From positions 186,001 through 250,000 of the forward strand of contig JACYLQ010000027.1 of NCBI GenBank assembly GCA_015272395.1: a stretch of 64,000 bases of DNA, in the 5' to 3' direction. Origin of the DNA: Calothrix sp. C42_A2020_038 (lineage in GTDB: Bacteria; Cyanobacteriota; Cyanobacteriia; Cyanobacteriales; Nostocaceae). A program made the position numbers and the translations under genes. Positions 39,449-48,700 of the stretch are shown here, in pieces (the first letter of the stretch is position 1; the number at the start of each line of letters is the position of its first letter). The notes beneath the pieces are model-generated. The model was not told where the DNA came from. It made no database searches and saw only the letters and a list, made by a program, of their open reading frames with translations.

Positions 39449-39880
39449 TTATAAATAAATTAAAAAGGCTACCGTGTACACACAAATCTTTTGAACACAA
39501 TTTTTATCCCCCCTAGCCCCAGTAGGGTGTTGACTTTAGGCGCCTCGGAGTTATATTTCTTCATACAACTTGATGCCCCTCTCCCCTTCTCCTCTCCCAT
39601 GATGCAGGGTGATTTCATACAGTCAGAGAAAAAAATCAAATCGGTTTAAGACTCTTCGTTCTCTGCGAACCCGCCCACACCCTTTAAGGGTGGGGCTAAA
39701 AACACTAGCCCACGTACGTGGGCTTTGTATCGATAGCCCCAGGCTATGATTCCTGTGGGCGGTATATCGGCATTAAAAACTATCTGAAACGGCGAAAAAC
39801 TATTTTTCTTTTTTCGTATGAAACCACCCTGCCTTATCAAAGGGGGTTAGGGGAACACAAATATGTTAGTACTACACAAA
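39449..39880. other. intergenic with clustered inverted repeats
   Basis: Contains CCCACACC/GGGTGGGG arms near 39673-39695, the near-palindrome TAGCCCACGTACGTGGGCT (39707-39725) and GATAGCCCCAGGCTATG (39732-39748). Short open frames on both strands across these repeats look spurious. The arrangement resembles the end of an insertion element or a decayed repeat region next to the methyltransferase gene. Confidence 0.4.
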
Positions 39881-41311
39881 TTAAACACATTCAGATGCAG
39901 GTACTAACCGCTTTACACCTTGACTAACAAAACCTTGTAGCAAAGCTACCTGTTGATTTTGTTGGAAAACATTTTGTAAAGTTTGGCGTAATTTATCCAG
40001 GTTCAAAGGATTTCCGGATGAGACAGAAATTTCTTGCGCTTGTAGGTATTCAACTAACGCTAAACCTGCCACGCGCGTTAGATATGCAGCACTTATACCT
40101 TGAATTACACCACCAACTGCGTAGGTGACAGCATTGGTTTTGAGAACAGTGCTAATAGCTTTAGTGGAAAGTTCGACTAAACCAAGTTTAAGCATCAATC
40201 CTCCCATTTCCGCTGCAACGGTTTTAGCTTGTTCAAGGGAAAATTGTTGCTGGTAAATGTTTCCTAAGTCAATTACCATTTGTGCGTTAATTGCAGCAGT
40301 CGCTAAAATATCTAACACAGGTAAAGGATTTGCAAATGCTGCTGCTGCTGCAATCCACTGGTGCTGCTCGATAACTGGATTTGCTTGCCCGACTCGAACT
40401 AGATTTAATGCTGTTTTTGCTTCAGTTTTAAGCAAATTCGCTTTTTTAACGGTAGCTGCCCAAATTAACTGTTGACTGTTACTGGTTATTACTTTGCTCA
40501 ACTGCTCTACTAATTGCTGTACCTCCGGCGCCGATTGTTCCATCCATTCTTGTACAGTACCATCAGAGCTATGTTTACGAACTTTAATCGGTACTGGTGA
40601 TGCTGATATCGTTACGACATCACACTGTAACCGCTGTTTTAAAGATGACAAAATACTTGCACGTTCATCGGGTACATATTGGTCTTGCTTGTTGAAAACC
40701 AGCATCGCGCGACCTTTAGTACTATTGAGTTGCTTCCATGCTTGATATTCTGTGTCGGTCAAATCGCCATTAGTCACAAATAACACATAATCATAGGTTG
40801 TAGCATGAGCTAAAACTTTTGAATCTGCATTACCTTCAAGAAACAATGGCGCCGTTTCGTAAAATTTGGGATTGGCAAAGAGTTGAACTGCATTTTGCTG
40901 TAAAATCTGAATAATAGAAGTTTTACCTACAAACTTTCCACCAGTCACAGCAAGTTGAATCTCTTTTCTGTCAATTTCAGCTTGCAGTTCAGAGATTTGA
41001 TTTTGTAGTAAACAAGCAAAGTTTTTTGTTTCTGTATCATCTTTAGCGACGCTTGCGAGTTGATTGACTACAGCTTCGGCTTTTGAAATTGCATTTTCTA
41101 CGGTCGCACGGTCGCTAGGTAATTCCTCTTGCAGCATAATATTATGATTACTGCGGTTCTGCTTGAATAACCACAGAGAACCACCAACCGCGATCAGACT
41201 TAATAAGCTGACCTCACCGACTTGGACAAATGAGTCTTGCAAGGTGTCCAACAGCCACAATGCAAAGGACAGTCCCAGTCCTCCTACTAATATTGGTCGC
41301 TGCAACTTCAC
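39881..41311 (-). CDS. DUF697-type membrane GTPase
   Basis: 476 residues starting at GTG with a GGAGAG site 9 bases upstream. Two N-terminal membrane segments (7-22 and about 33-50), a coiled segment, then a GTPase domain with P-loop GGKFVGKT (124-131) and NKQD as the base-specificity motif. The C-terminal half has DUF697-type helical hydrophobic segments (QWIAAAAAFANPLPVLDILA, YAVGGVIQGISAAYLTRVAG). Cyanobacteria carry several such proteins of unknown cellular role, perhaps in membrane organisation. Confidence 0.8.
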   Translation of the reverse strand: MKLQRPILVGGLGLSFALWLLDTLQDSFVQVGEVSLLSLIAVGGSLWLFKQNRSNHNIMLQEELPSDRATVENAISKAEAVVNQLASVAKDDTETKNFACLLQNQISELQAEIDRKEIQLAVTGGKFVGKTSIIQILQQNAVQLFANPKFYETAPLFLEGNADSKVLAHATTYDYVLFVTNGDLTDTEYQAWKQLNSTKGRAMLVFNKQDQYVPDERASILSSLKQRLQCDVVTISASPVPIKVRKHSSDGTVQEWMEQSAPEVQQLVEQLSKVITSNSQQLIWAATVKKANLLKTEAKTALNLVRVGQANPVIEQHQWIAAAAAFANPLPVLDILATAAINAQMVIDLGNIYQQQFSLEQAKTVAAEMGGLMLKLGLVELSTKAISTVLKTNAVTYAVGGVIQGISAAYLTRVAGLALVEYLQAQEISVSSGNPLNLDKLRQTLQNVFQQNQQVALLQGFVSQGVKRLVPASECV

Positions 41312-41370
41312 CGTTTTACTCTCCGTTCAGGGATAAATGGTTTCTACTTCAGGATAGATCATATGCGCCG

Positions 41371-41403
41371 AGATTCCCGATTTCTTTAACAAATCGGGAA
41401 TCT
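41371..41403. repeat. dispersed hairpin repeat, copy 3
   Basis: Perfect 13-bp arms AGATTCCCGATTT / AAATCGGGAATCT with a 7-base loop, the best-preserved copy of the five-member family, between two divergently transcribed genes. A terminator role is unlikely here. Confidence 0.75.
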
Positions 41404-41514
41404 GACATAAGCACAAGTGAAACTATTATATGTATATGGTTTAACATCCGGTAGTTAAGTTATTTATATTGAAGTGTGTAGTAGCTAGCTACACGCAATT
41501 ATTGTGCGAGGTAT

Positions 41515-42477
41515 ATGAAGTTTAGTGTCGTGATTACAACGTATAATCGTTTAATCTTGCTGCAAAGAGCCATAAACTCAGCTTTACAGCAAACAGTTAG
41601 CTGTGAAGTTGTAGTTGTAGACGATTGTTCGTCAGATGGGACACAGGAGTTTTTAGAAAATTTGCGTTCTTCAATGACCGCACGCGATAATTTCCAGCTG
41701 ATTTACCATTGTAACTCCCAAAATCTAGGACATGCCGCCACTGTCAATACAGGAGTCGAAAAAAGCAGTGGGGATTGGATAAAGTTTTTAGACGACGATG
41801 ATTATTTGGCGCCGAACTGTTTGGAAGAAATGGGCAAAGCAATTGCACTCAACGAAGACGCAGTAATTTGCTCGTGTGTTGCAGCCCAAGTAGATGACAA
41901 TGGTATCGAAAAAAGTAGAACTCCACAACTTGGACAAGGTAAAGCATATTACATCCCCCAAGCTGATATACACTACGGAATGCTGCTAGAAATCATACCA
42001 TTTGGTACACCCGTACAAGTAGCTTGTAGGCGCCAAGCTTTTTTAGATTCGGGTGGATGGGATATTAATATGACAAGCTGCGATGATATAGATTCTTGGA
42101 TCCGGATTGCTCAGTTCGGGGATGCGATTTTTTTGAACCAATGTCTTGCTTTTCGTACTCATTGGAGTGGTGGATACGATCAAAAAATCTCATTAAAGCA
42201 GCGACTTGACACAAACATATTAATGAAAGAGAAAATCTATGCTTTGGTTGATGTTATGCATACAAAAAACATTCCCAAGCTTGAGGATATGCGAAATTAT
42301 CTAAAACTTCATTGGATGTTAGTGGCTCTTAGAAACAAAAATCTTCGTAACTTCCTCAAAATAGTCGAGCCTTCGATTTTATCTGCTCGTGCTTGGCATC
42401 TGCTTGTTACAGCTTTTCTAATTCGACGCTGGGGCCATCAAAATTCACGCATCCGCAAATATATTTTGATTCATTAG
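41515..42477 (+). CDS. glycosyltransferase family 2 protein
   Basis: 320 residues with a GT-A fold: FSVVITTYNRLILLQRAINS at the start, VVVVDDCSSDGT and the metal-binding IKFLDDDDYL, then CRRQAFLDSGGWD. It transfers a sugar from a nucleotide-sugar donor; acceptor unknown, probably a surface polysaccharide or glycolipid. The basic C-terminus has no membrane segments. ATG start after GCGAGGTAT. Followed by 1.8 kb without a clear gene. Confidence 0.88.
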   Translation: MKFSVVITTYNRLILLQRAINSALQQTVSCEVVVVDDCSSDGTQEFLENLRSSMTARDNFQLIYHCNSQNLGHAATVNTGVEKSSGDWIKFLDDDDYLAPNCLEEMGKAIALNEDAVICSCVAAQVDDNGIEKSRTPQLGQGKAYYIPQADIHYGMLLEIIPFGTPVQVACRRQAFLDSGGWDINMTSCDDIDSWIRIAQFGDAIFLNQCLAFRTHWSGGYDQKISLKQRLDTNILMKEKIYALVDVMHTKNIPKLEDMRNYLKLHWMLVALRNKNLRNFLKIVEPSILSARAWHLLVTAFLIRRWGHQNSRIRKYILIH

Positions 42478-43458
42478 TGTTTGTGACAAATAATATAGTC
42501 TAAATTACTATAATTTTATCTTAACTTTATCTATCATTTGCAACTATTTAGTTATATAGTGAATAAAAATTATGATTTTTTAGATCCTGAATTCAAAGTT
42601 TTCGTCCTTTTATAAAGTTTCAGTAAAAATGATATCTGTACTATTCGCCAAAAAATTATCTAATATAAAGTTTCAGTAAAGATTGCATTAATGTTCCTAC
42701 AAAAAATCTTTCTAAAGGCAGATATTGTTGAATAAGGTTGACAATTATTCGCTTCTTGAGGTTTAATTCTAAATTAGAAATCCTTAGTAGGTCAAAATTG
42801 CGTAAAAGACGTTACAAGGGAGGGTGCAAAAAATATTTCCAATTATTATCTTCTAATTAAGTTCTTACATAAAAAGTTTAGGGAATAAGAGCTAACAACA
42901 CAAAGCCTGAGCGAAACATTATGCGGCTTTGCTGTAAATTTTTCCTAAAATGCCGAGTTTCTGCTGTTGATTAAGTTACTTTGTTAATCTCTGTGAACTG
43001 CGATCTGCTAAATTAGCTGCATAGAGAGCGATAGGAAAGTTACTTGTCTGTAGGATTATAGTCAAATCAAGGCAAAGGTTTATTAGTTTAAAATTTTGTT
43101 TCTTAGGTGGTACAACTCTGATAGCAAGGAGTTCCTTTACTGCCTTAAGTGTTAAATAAGGGCTATCTACAGTATTAAACCAGAAATTCAATAAATTTCG
43201 ACTCGATGAAGTTAAAATTTAGCATAAGCGGGAAATAGTCAATCCCCTTTACTTGTCGAAATGCAGCCGTTTTTTACCAGGAGATTGCCCCCTAGTCTGC
43301 GACAACATAGAGGCAACTGCCTGGTTTAAGCTGCGTGTCAAATCATTAAGCGACCTTAGAAATAATAGTCAGTTGAGCAAATGTAACGCCTGACCAAAGG
43401 AATATTGCATTTGTCAGTGACTATTTTGCTTACATATTGACTACAACTTAACAAGATT

Positions 43459-43605
43459 ATGTCACACCATAGCATTAAACAACAAGTGCTTCGAGAGGAA
43501 ATTTTTCCTAGTAACTTTCCAGATTTATTATTTTCGCTGTATTACAAAGCATTGCGACCTTTTGAGTATTGGCGTAATTTGGGTTCGTTTGTTTGTTTAA
43601 CATAG
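43459..43605 (+). CDS. possible small protein or gene remnant
   Basis: 48 codons from ATG; protein-like composition (segment FPDLLFSLYYKALRPFEYW). No family recognised and no strong ribosome binding site. Possibly the start of a truncated gene. Confidence 0.25.
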   Translation: MSHHSIKQQVLREEIFPSNFPDLLFSLYYKALRPFEYWRNLGSFVCLT

Positions 43606-44165
43606 CTTTGAATCATAGCTGCATACAGATGCAATATATCTATTGTTGTTTATACAACTAGATGTGTACGTATTTTCCTGTCTAAGTGTTTGGTGCTGCA
43701 TGTCGATAAAGGTTTTCAACACTGAAATAGAAGAAAATAGTTTCTCAATGGAACAGTTGACAGCAATTCCGACTGTTTATACATTGATGATTAATCAAAT
43801 AATAAGCTAGAGTTGAAAACTTTTTATCAGTAATTTTTCAAAAATACTCATCAAAAAGATAGTTTTGTCATCAAAGCTAATCTAACTTGTCATGTTTAAT
43901 TTAACAACTTCTTCACATCAATTATTACAACCGAGGAAGGGTAACTTACTTATGGAGTAAGATTCCCTCTTTCCTTGCAAGGGAAGGGGTATTGCTAATT
44001 TAGAAGTTAGAAAACTGAACACAAAATTATTGGTTTTTGCGTGCGACAAAAATAGTTTTTGTGGCAAAAACTTGATGAATTTATTTATTTATAAAAAATC
44101 AAAAAAAATGAGTAAAAAAATATTTTTATTGTTATTTTTTCAAAAAAATAAGCTATATTAAAAAA

Positions 44166-44190
44166 GTAATCAATCAAAAAGCTTGATTAC
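44166..44190 (+). promoter_or_regulatory. leader hairpin of the double-glycine peptide genes
   Basis: GTAATCAA / TTGATTAC arms around a 9-base loop, 55 bases before the first small gene and immediately after an extreme A/T tract. Position suggests a 5' untranslated hairpin or an operator; function inferred. Confidence 0.4.
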
Positions 44191-44244
44191 AAATTTATTC
44201 CTAGAACTGAGAACAAAACCTTAAGTAATCCCAGGAGAAACCAA

Positions 44245-44541
44245 ATGATTATTTCCAATTTGTCTTACATTGAAGTTGCTGCTGAAGAGAATAATGTAAT
44301 GGGTGGCAGCAGATACGATTACGATAAAGATAAGTATGGCAAGGGTAAGTATTATGACTACTATGGTAAATACAAAGAGTATTCTGCCAAAGCATCTGCG
44401 AATGCTGACTCTAAAGCATTCGGCGATAAAGTGAAAGTTTTCACTGATACATTTGTAATTGCTGATTCTGATGTTGGATTTGCGGCTTCTAGCTCTGAAT
44501 CTTATGCTTCTGCATCCACATATAAACCGAAGAAGTACTAA
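44245..44541 (+). CDS. double-glycine-leader small protein 1
   Basis: 98 residues with a strong AGGAGA site 9 bases before the ATG. Residues 1-21 (MIISNLSYIEVAAEENNVMG, then G) form a leader ending in Gly-Gly like those cleaved by C39-peptidase ABC exporters. The remaining 77 residues are Tyr/Lys/Asp-rich at first (YDYDKDKYGKGKYYDYYGK), then Ser/Ala-rich with alternating hydrophobic residues (VKVFTDTFVIADSDVG). No cysteine. It shares the leader pattern with the next two genes and the motif SAKASA with the second. Processing and export are inferred; no exporter lies nearby. Confidence 0.7.
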   Translation: MIISNLSYIEVAAEENNVMGGSRYDYDKDKYGKGKYYDYYGKYKEYSAKASANADSKAFGDKVKVFTDTFVIADSDVGFAASSSESYASASTYKPKKY

Positions 44542-44610
44542 TAGCGTTTAAAAAAAACTGATAGAAGGATTTTATAAAATTATAATTTCCTTCTCAGTTG
44601 AAAACTCCGC

Positions 44611-44637
44611 TGAAAGCCTTTTTAGGCTTCAGCGTTA
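44611..44637 (+). promoter_or_regulatory. hairpin between small proteins 1 and 2
   Basis: CGCTGAAAGCC / GGCTTCAGCG with one bulge. Preceded by a weaker AGAAGGA/TCCTTCT stem at about 44563-44600. There is no T-run after the strong stem, so it may stabilise or process a shared mRNA rather than end it. Confidence 0.5.
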
Positions 44638-44659
44638 TCTTCGTTTGTCAGGAGGAAAA

Positions 44660-44944
44660 ATGAGCAAATTCAGAATTGCTGATATCAGTTTTATTCAAGT
44701 AGAAGAAGTTGAAGCAAAAGTAATGGGTGGAACTGGTTCTGATGTAAATTACATAAAAAACAGTATTTACAAAGACCAAGGTGACTACAAATTACAATAT
44801 GAATCGGCTTACGGTTCATTTTACGAGCGCGATGGAAATAGTGTAGTAAAAGTATCTGCAAAAGCTTCGGCAGCAGTTTCTGGAATTGGTGGTCCAGTTA
44901 AGGCAGAAGCAGATGTAAATGTGGGTAGAAAGTATACAAGGTAA
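44660..44944 (+). CDS. double-glycine-leader small protein 2
   Basis: The ATG at 44660 follows a perfect AGGAGG site; an in-frame TTG upstream would include that site and is rejected. 94 residues. Leader MSKFRIADISFIQVEEVEAK then VMGG (residues 1-24) aligns without gaps to the leaders of its neighbours: I-x-(N/D)-(L/I)-S-(F/Y)-(I/L) and V-(M/I)-G-G. The core has YKDQGDYKLQYESAYGSFY, then KVSAKASAAVSGIGG. No cysteine. Likely a secreted or modified peptide of the same family as small protein 1. Confidence 0.7.
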   Translation: MSKFRIADISFIQVEEVEAKVMGGTGSDVNYIKNSIYKDQGDYKLQYESAYGSFYERDGNSVVKVSAKASAAVSGIGGPVKAEADVNVGRKYTR

Positions 44945-45017
44945 AGCAGGATTGTGATATGTCCTGAATAATTACCATTTGCTGGCTTCCAAGTAACTAG
45001 ATTTACATGGGTGAATT

Positions 45018-45317
45018 ATGAACAGATTAGTAATTGACGACCTGAGCTTTCTTGATGAATCGACTAACACTGATTCTGTAATAGGCGGCAATAATTACAC
45101 CAGAGTTGGTAAGCAGAAAAAATTTACCTTCGATGATTTTGATCGTGAAGAGTCACATAAGGTTACTGAAGACAAACCGATACTTAGAAAATACAAGGAA
45201 ACGAAACCTGAAAAACACAAAACCATAATTCAGGATGAAAAAGTCTACCTCACAGGTCAGGTTGCTAAGTATGACAACGCTTATTATGCGAAATCTTCCG
45301 CATACATTAGTAATTAA
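45018..45317 (+). CDS. double-glycine-leader small protein 3
   Basis: 99 residues, ATG start; the ribosome binding site is weak (GGGTGAATT). Leader MNRLVIDDLSFLDESTNTDS then VIGG (1-24). The core is highly charged (Lys/Glu/Asp) through the middle and ends VAKYDNAYYAKSSAYISN, again Tyr/Ser-rich and without cysteine. It lies 73 bases after gene 2 with no terminator between, so they are probably co-transcribed. Confidence 0.65.
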   Translation: MNRLVIDDLSFLDESTNTDSVIGGNNYTRVGKQKKFTFDDFDREESHKVTEDKPILRKYKETKPEKHKTIIQDEKVYLTGQVAKYDNAYYAKSSAYISN

Positions 45318-45353
45318 AACTTTTTGAAACTTACCGTTTCGTTCAGATTAAAA

Positions 45354-45394
45354 CAGCCATTAAGTCGGAATTCGTTTTTCTCACTTAATGGCTG
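45354..45394 (+). terminator. hairpin after small protein 3
   Basis: Perfect 12-bp arms CAGCCATTAAGT / ACTTAATGGCTG with a loop containing TTTTT. Likely a transcription stop or attenuator before small protein 4. Confidence 0.55.
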
Positions 45395-45434
45395 ATTCGA
45401 TGTGTCAAAAATTTAGTTAAACCGTGTTTTGATT

Positions 45435-45626
45435 ATGACTCAGTACAAAGTTGTGACTAAACGTATAGTTTCACCTGATGGCAAGGTTATCGCCGAAGCA
45501 ACAAGTGTTGTATCAACATCAGGTGATAGTCAAAGTCAAATTAGTCAAAGTGTCTCTGTTAAGGTCTCTGGGAACGGCGCCAGTTGTAGTAGCTATTCTG
45601 CATCTAGCTCTAATTCTGAAGATTAG
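45435..45626 (+). CDS. Ser-rich small protein without leader
   Basis: The ATG at 45435 gives 63 residues (MTQYKVVTKRIVSPDGKVIA, then EATSVVSTSGDSQSQISQSV...), ending in a Ser/Asn run with one cysteine. No double-glycine leader, but the alternating V-S-V-K-V-S pattern and Ser-rich tail echo the cores of the upstream proteins, and orientation and spacing suggest the same locus. It contains a GGCGCC site, unlike the three genes before it. Function unknown. Confidence 0.6.
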   Translation: MTQYKVVTKRIVSPDGKVIAEATSVVSTSGDSQSQISQSVSVKVSGNGASCSSYSASSSNSED

Positions 45627-45645
45627 TAGCAAAAAAAGCCTGACT

Positions 45646-45673
45646 ATTGCACAGGCTTCTCTGTCTGTGCAAT
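45646..45673 (+). terminator. hairpin after small protein 4
   Basis: ATTGCACAG / CTGTGCAAT perfect 9-bp arms with a 10-base loop, 20 bases after the stop codon and just before the second MITE-like copy. Confidence 0.55.
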
Positions 45674-45680
45674 GTCTGTA

Positions 45681-45780
45681 TTACAGCAAATTTAAAGTTG
45701 CCTAAATACAGCCAAGCGGGCAGAGAGTGCCCACTCCACAACAGTTTGATTTTAATCTATGTACCTAAAAACTGCTGTAA
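45681..45780. mobile_element. MITE-like element, second copy
   Basis: 100 bp with TTACAGCAAATTT and AAAACTGCTGTAA ends, the same internal block as the 24344-24454 copy, and an inner GGGCA GAGAG TGCCC hairpin whose loop is inverted relative to the first copy. It fills the gap between converging genes. Confidence 0.65.
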
Positions 45781-45784
45781 TTAC

Positions 45785-48700
45785 TTAAAACTTGATGCCG
45801 AACTTGGATAGCATTGACTTTGCCCAGCGAAACCGAACGAAATCGTGCAGCATCACGTAGAAACAGGGAATAATAAAGAGGGTTAGAACAGTTGCCAGAG
45901 ATAACCCAGAAAATACAACTACACCTAAAGGTTGTAGAAACTCTGAACCTTCACCGATTCCCAGAGCTAGTGGGAACATACCTAAAACGGTGGTAATTGT
46001 GGTCATTAAAACTGGACGTAAACGTTGCGGCGCCGCTTCTAAAATCGCAGTTTGACGGTTAATACCTTTTCGTTCTCTAATTTGGTTTGCAAGTTCCACC
46101 ATGATAATGGCATTGTTCACAACAATCCCGACCAGCAAAACTGCTCCCACAATAACTGTGGCGCCAATTGCTGTTTTAGTTATGTAAAGTCCAAAAATTC
46201 CTCCTGCTAACGCTAATGGAATAGTGAACATAATTACTAGTGGGTCGATAAGCGAGTTATATTGCACCGCCATCACCACAAAGACCAAAAACGCGGCCAA
46301 TCCTCCTAAAAGTCCAAGTGAACTTTGCAGTTGTTGGTTTGATTCGACAGCTGCACTGGGTAGGACTGAGACTCCTTGAGGTAATTGAATACTATCGAGT
46401 ACTTGATTAACTTCGGTAATTGCGTTACCAAGACTGGCGCCTTGGGTTAAGTTACCAGCGATTAAGAACACCTGGCGCTGGTTAATACGCTGAATTTCTC
46501 CTGGTGCCCGTCCTTCGACTATTCTCGCAACATCACTAAGACGAACTTGACGATTGCTATTAGTAAATAAAGGTAGTCTTTCCAATTGCGAGGTAGCTTG
46601 AATTGACTCCCTATTTAACTGAACTCGAACATCGACTAAACGGTTGCCGCGTTGTAATTGAGTTGGAGTACTACCTTCAATTGCAGTTTGAATTGTGTTG
46701 CCAATATTTGAGGTTGTCAACCCTAAAGAAGCTAACCTTTCCCAGTCTGGAAGAATTTGAATTTCTGGTTGACGATCATCTGCATCAGGACGAAATCGTG
46801 CGCTTCGGACTTTTTCTTCTAACGTGCTTAAAACTTGCCGACCAGCTTTTTGTAAAGCTTCTGCATTCTCACTTTGAAGAATAACGTCAATATCAGCACC
46901 ACGTACAGGTGAGTTACTAAGTATCAAACCTCGAACTTGTCCTGGTGCAATACGTAGACGAACTCCGACTAAGTTGAGTTGATTAAATTCTCTAGTCACT
47001 CTTTCTACATACTGTTCTACATTAGTTCCCGGTTTGAGTGTAATCGTACTCGTACTTCGTAATGGGTTTTGGAATGTATTACTACCAAACAAAGCTCCAC
47101 CTACTGTAGAAAATACGTATTCAGTTTCAGGCTGTTTAGCCAAAATTTCATCTACTGCTGCCATCACCTTACGGTTTGTTTCCAAAGGTGTACCAGGAGG
47201 AAACTGAGCGTTTAAATTTGCTTGTCCTGTGCTGATGCGAGGTAGTATTTCTTGAGGTATCTGCGGCGCCATCCATAAACTACCACCACCAAAAAGCAAA
47301 ATAGCCAGACCAATCACTAACAAGCGATAGCGTAATACCTGACCTAAGAAACCACTGTATCCTCTAGTTGCACCTTCAAAACGACGGTTGAATTCCCGTA
47401 AAAACCAAAATTTACTTAACCCGCTAGAAACGCGCCAAGCTAACATTCGTGAAGTTAACATTGGCACAACCGTTACCGCAATTAAGATTGAGGCAGCAAC
47501 AGAAAAACTAATTGTCAGAATTAATTCATTAAATAGCAGTGAGATAAATCCACCAATAAGTAAAAACGGTAACACTGCAACTAAGTTTGTACTCGTAGAA
47601 GCAATAAGTGCCGATTCGACTTGGCTACTACTTTGCTGTGCTTTGAGTATTGTTTCCCGCTGATTTAGCTTGGTTTTACTATCTTTGCCAGGAGTCACAC
47701 CCACACCCTCGGCAATATTTTCTAACATGACAATGGAATTATCGACAACGATACCCACACCAAGTGCTAAACCGCCCAAGCTGAAGACATTTATGGATAA
47801 ACCAAATAATCCCATAAAAATAATCGCAGCTAAAGTCGCAAGGGGAATCGCAAACACGATAATAAAAGTCTGACGCAGCGAACCGAGGAAAAGTAAAACA
47901 GCTAACGCAGCTAACCCGGCGCCAATTAATCCAGAAGTTGTAACGTTAGTAATCGAGTTACTGATAAACCTCGACTCATCTAATGTTGCTGTCAAAGTCA
48001 TTTCTTGAGGAATCACACCTGACGTTCTAAGTTCATCCAATCGCTTTTTAACACCCTCAACAACAGTAATTGTGTTTGCATCTGGTTGTTTTTGGATGCT
48101 AACTTTTACCGCTGGTTGTCTATTCAAGAAAGCAAATAATCGCTGATTTTCTGTACCATCAATTACAGAAGCAAAATCACGGAGATATACCCGCCGATTT
48201 GGAGTTACTGTTGAGGAAGAATTTGACGAAGTAGGGGAAGAGACTTCAAATGAAAGATTACGGATTTCGTCAGCATTTTGAAATCGTCCAACTGTACGGG
48301 TAAGAGGTTCAGAATTTCGTCCAAATATTCTACCGCCAGATATATCTTGGTTACGGTCTCGTAGTTCATTTAAAACATTAGTTAACCCGACACCAAGGGC
48401 TTGTAATCGATCTAAATCAATATTGACATTAATCTCTTCTTGGACACCTCCAGATACATCAACTCCTGCGACTCCCGGTACTACACCCAGTTCGCGAGCA
48501 AGTTCTTCTTCGCCAAATACACGTAACTGAACTGCCTGCAAAGAAGGTGAAGTTAAAGCAAATTCGTAAACAGGTAGCTGTGATGGGTCAACTTTAAAAA
48601 TGCGGGGTTCTTCTATTGTGTCAGGTAAACGGCTGCGGGCGCGGTTGAAAGCAGCTGTTGCATCATTTAAAGCTTGGTCAATATTGCCCCCTGGTTGAAA

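Larger units (their letters stand above)
42478..44244. other. 1.77-kb AT-rich region without a convincing gene
   Basis: The region has a direct repeat TATAAAGTTTCAGTAAA at about 42615 and 42668, no GGCGCC, and poly-A/T tracts at about 44090-44165. A 48-codon ATG frame (43459-43605, beginning MSHHSIKQQVLREEIFPSNF) and a reverse TTG-started frame (42976-43191, beginning MNFWFNTVDSPYLTLK) read like protein but match nothing I know. They may be remnants of decayed genes. The right part must include the promoter of the double-glycine-leader genes. Confidence 0.5.

Noticed and set aside
39646-39927. Two overlapping opposite-strand frames after the methyltransferase gene
   Set aside because: Both run through palindromic repeats and have repeat-like composition; no protein family recognised.
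44245-45317. Nif11-type or lanthipeptide precursors
   Set aside because: The leaders lack the Nif11 helical domain and the cores lack cysteine; no LanM-like enzyme nearby.
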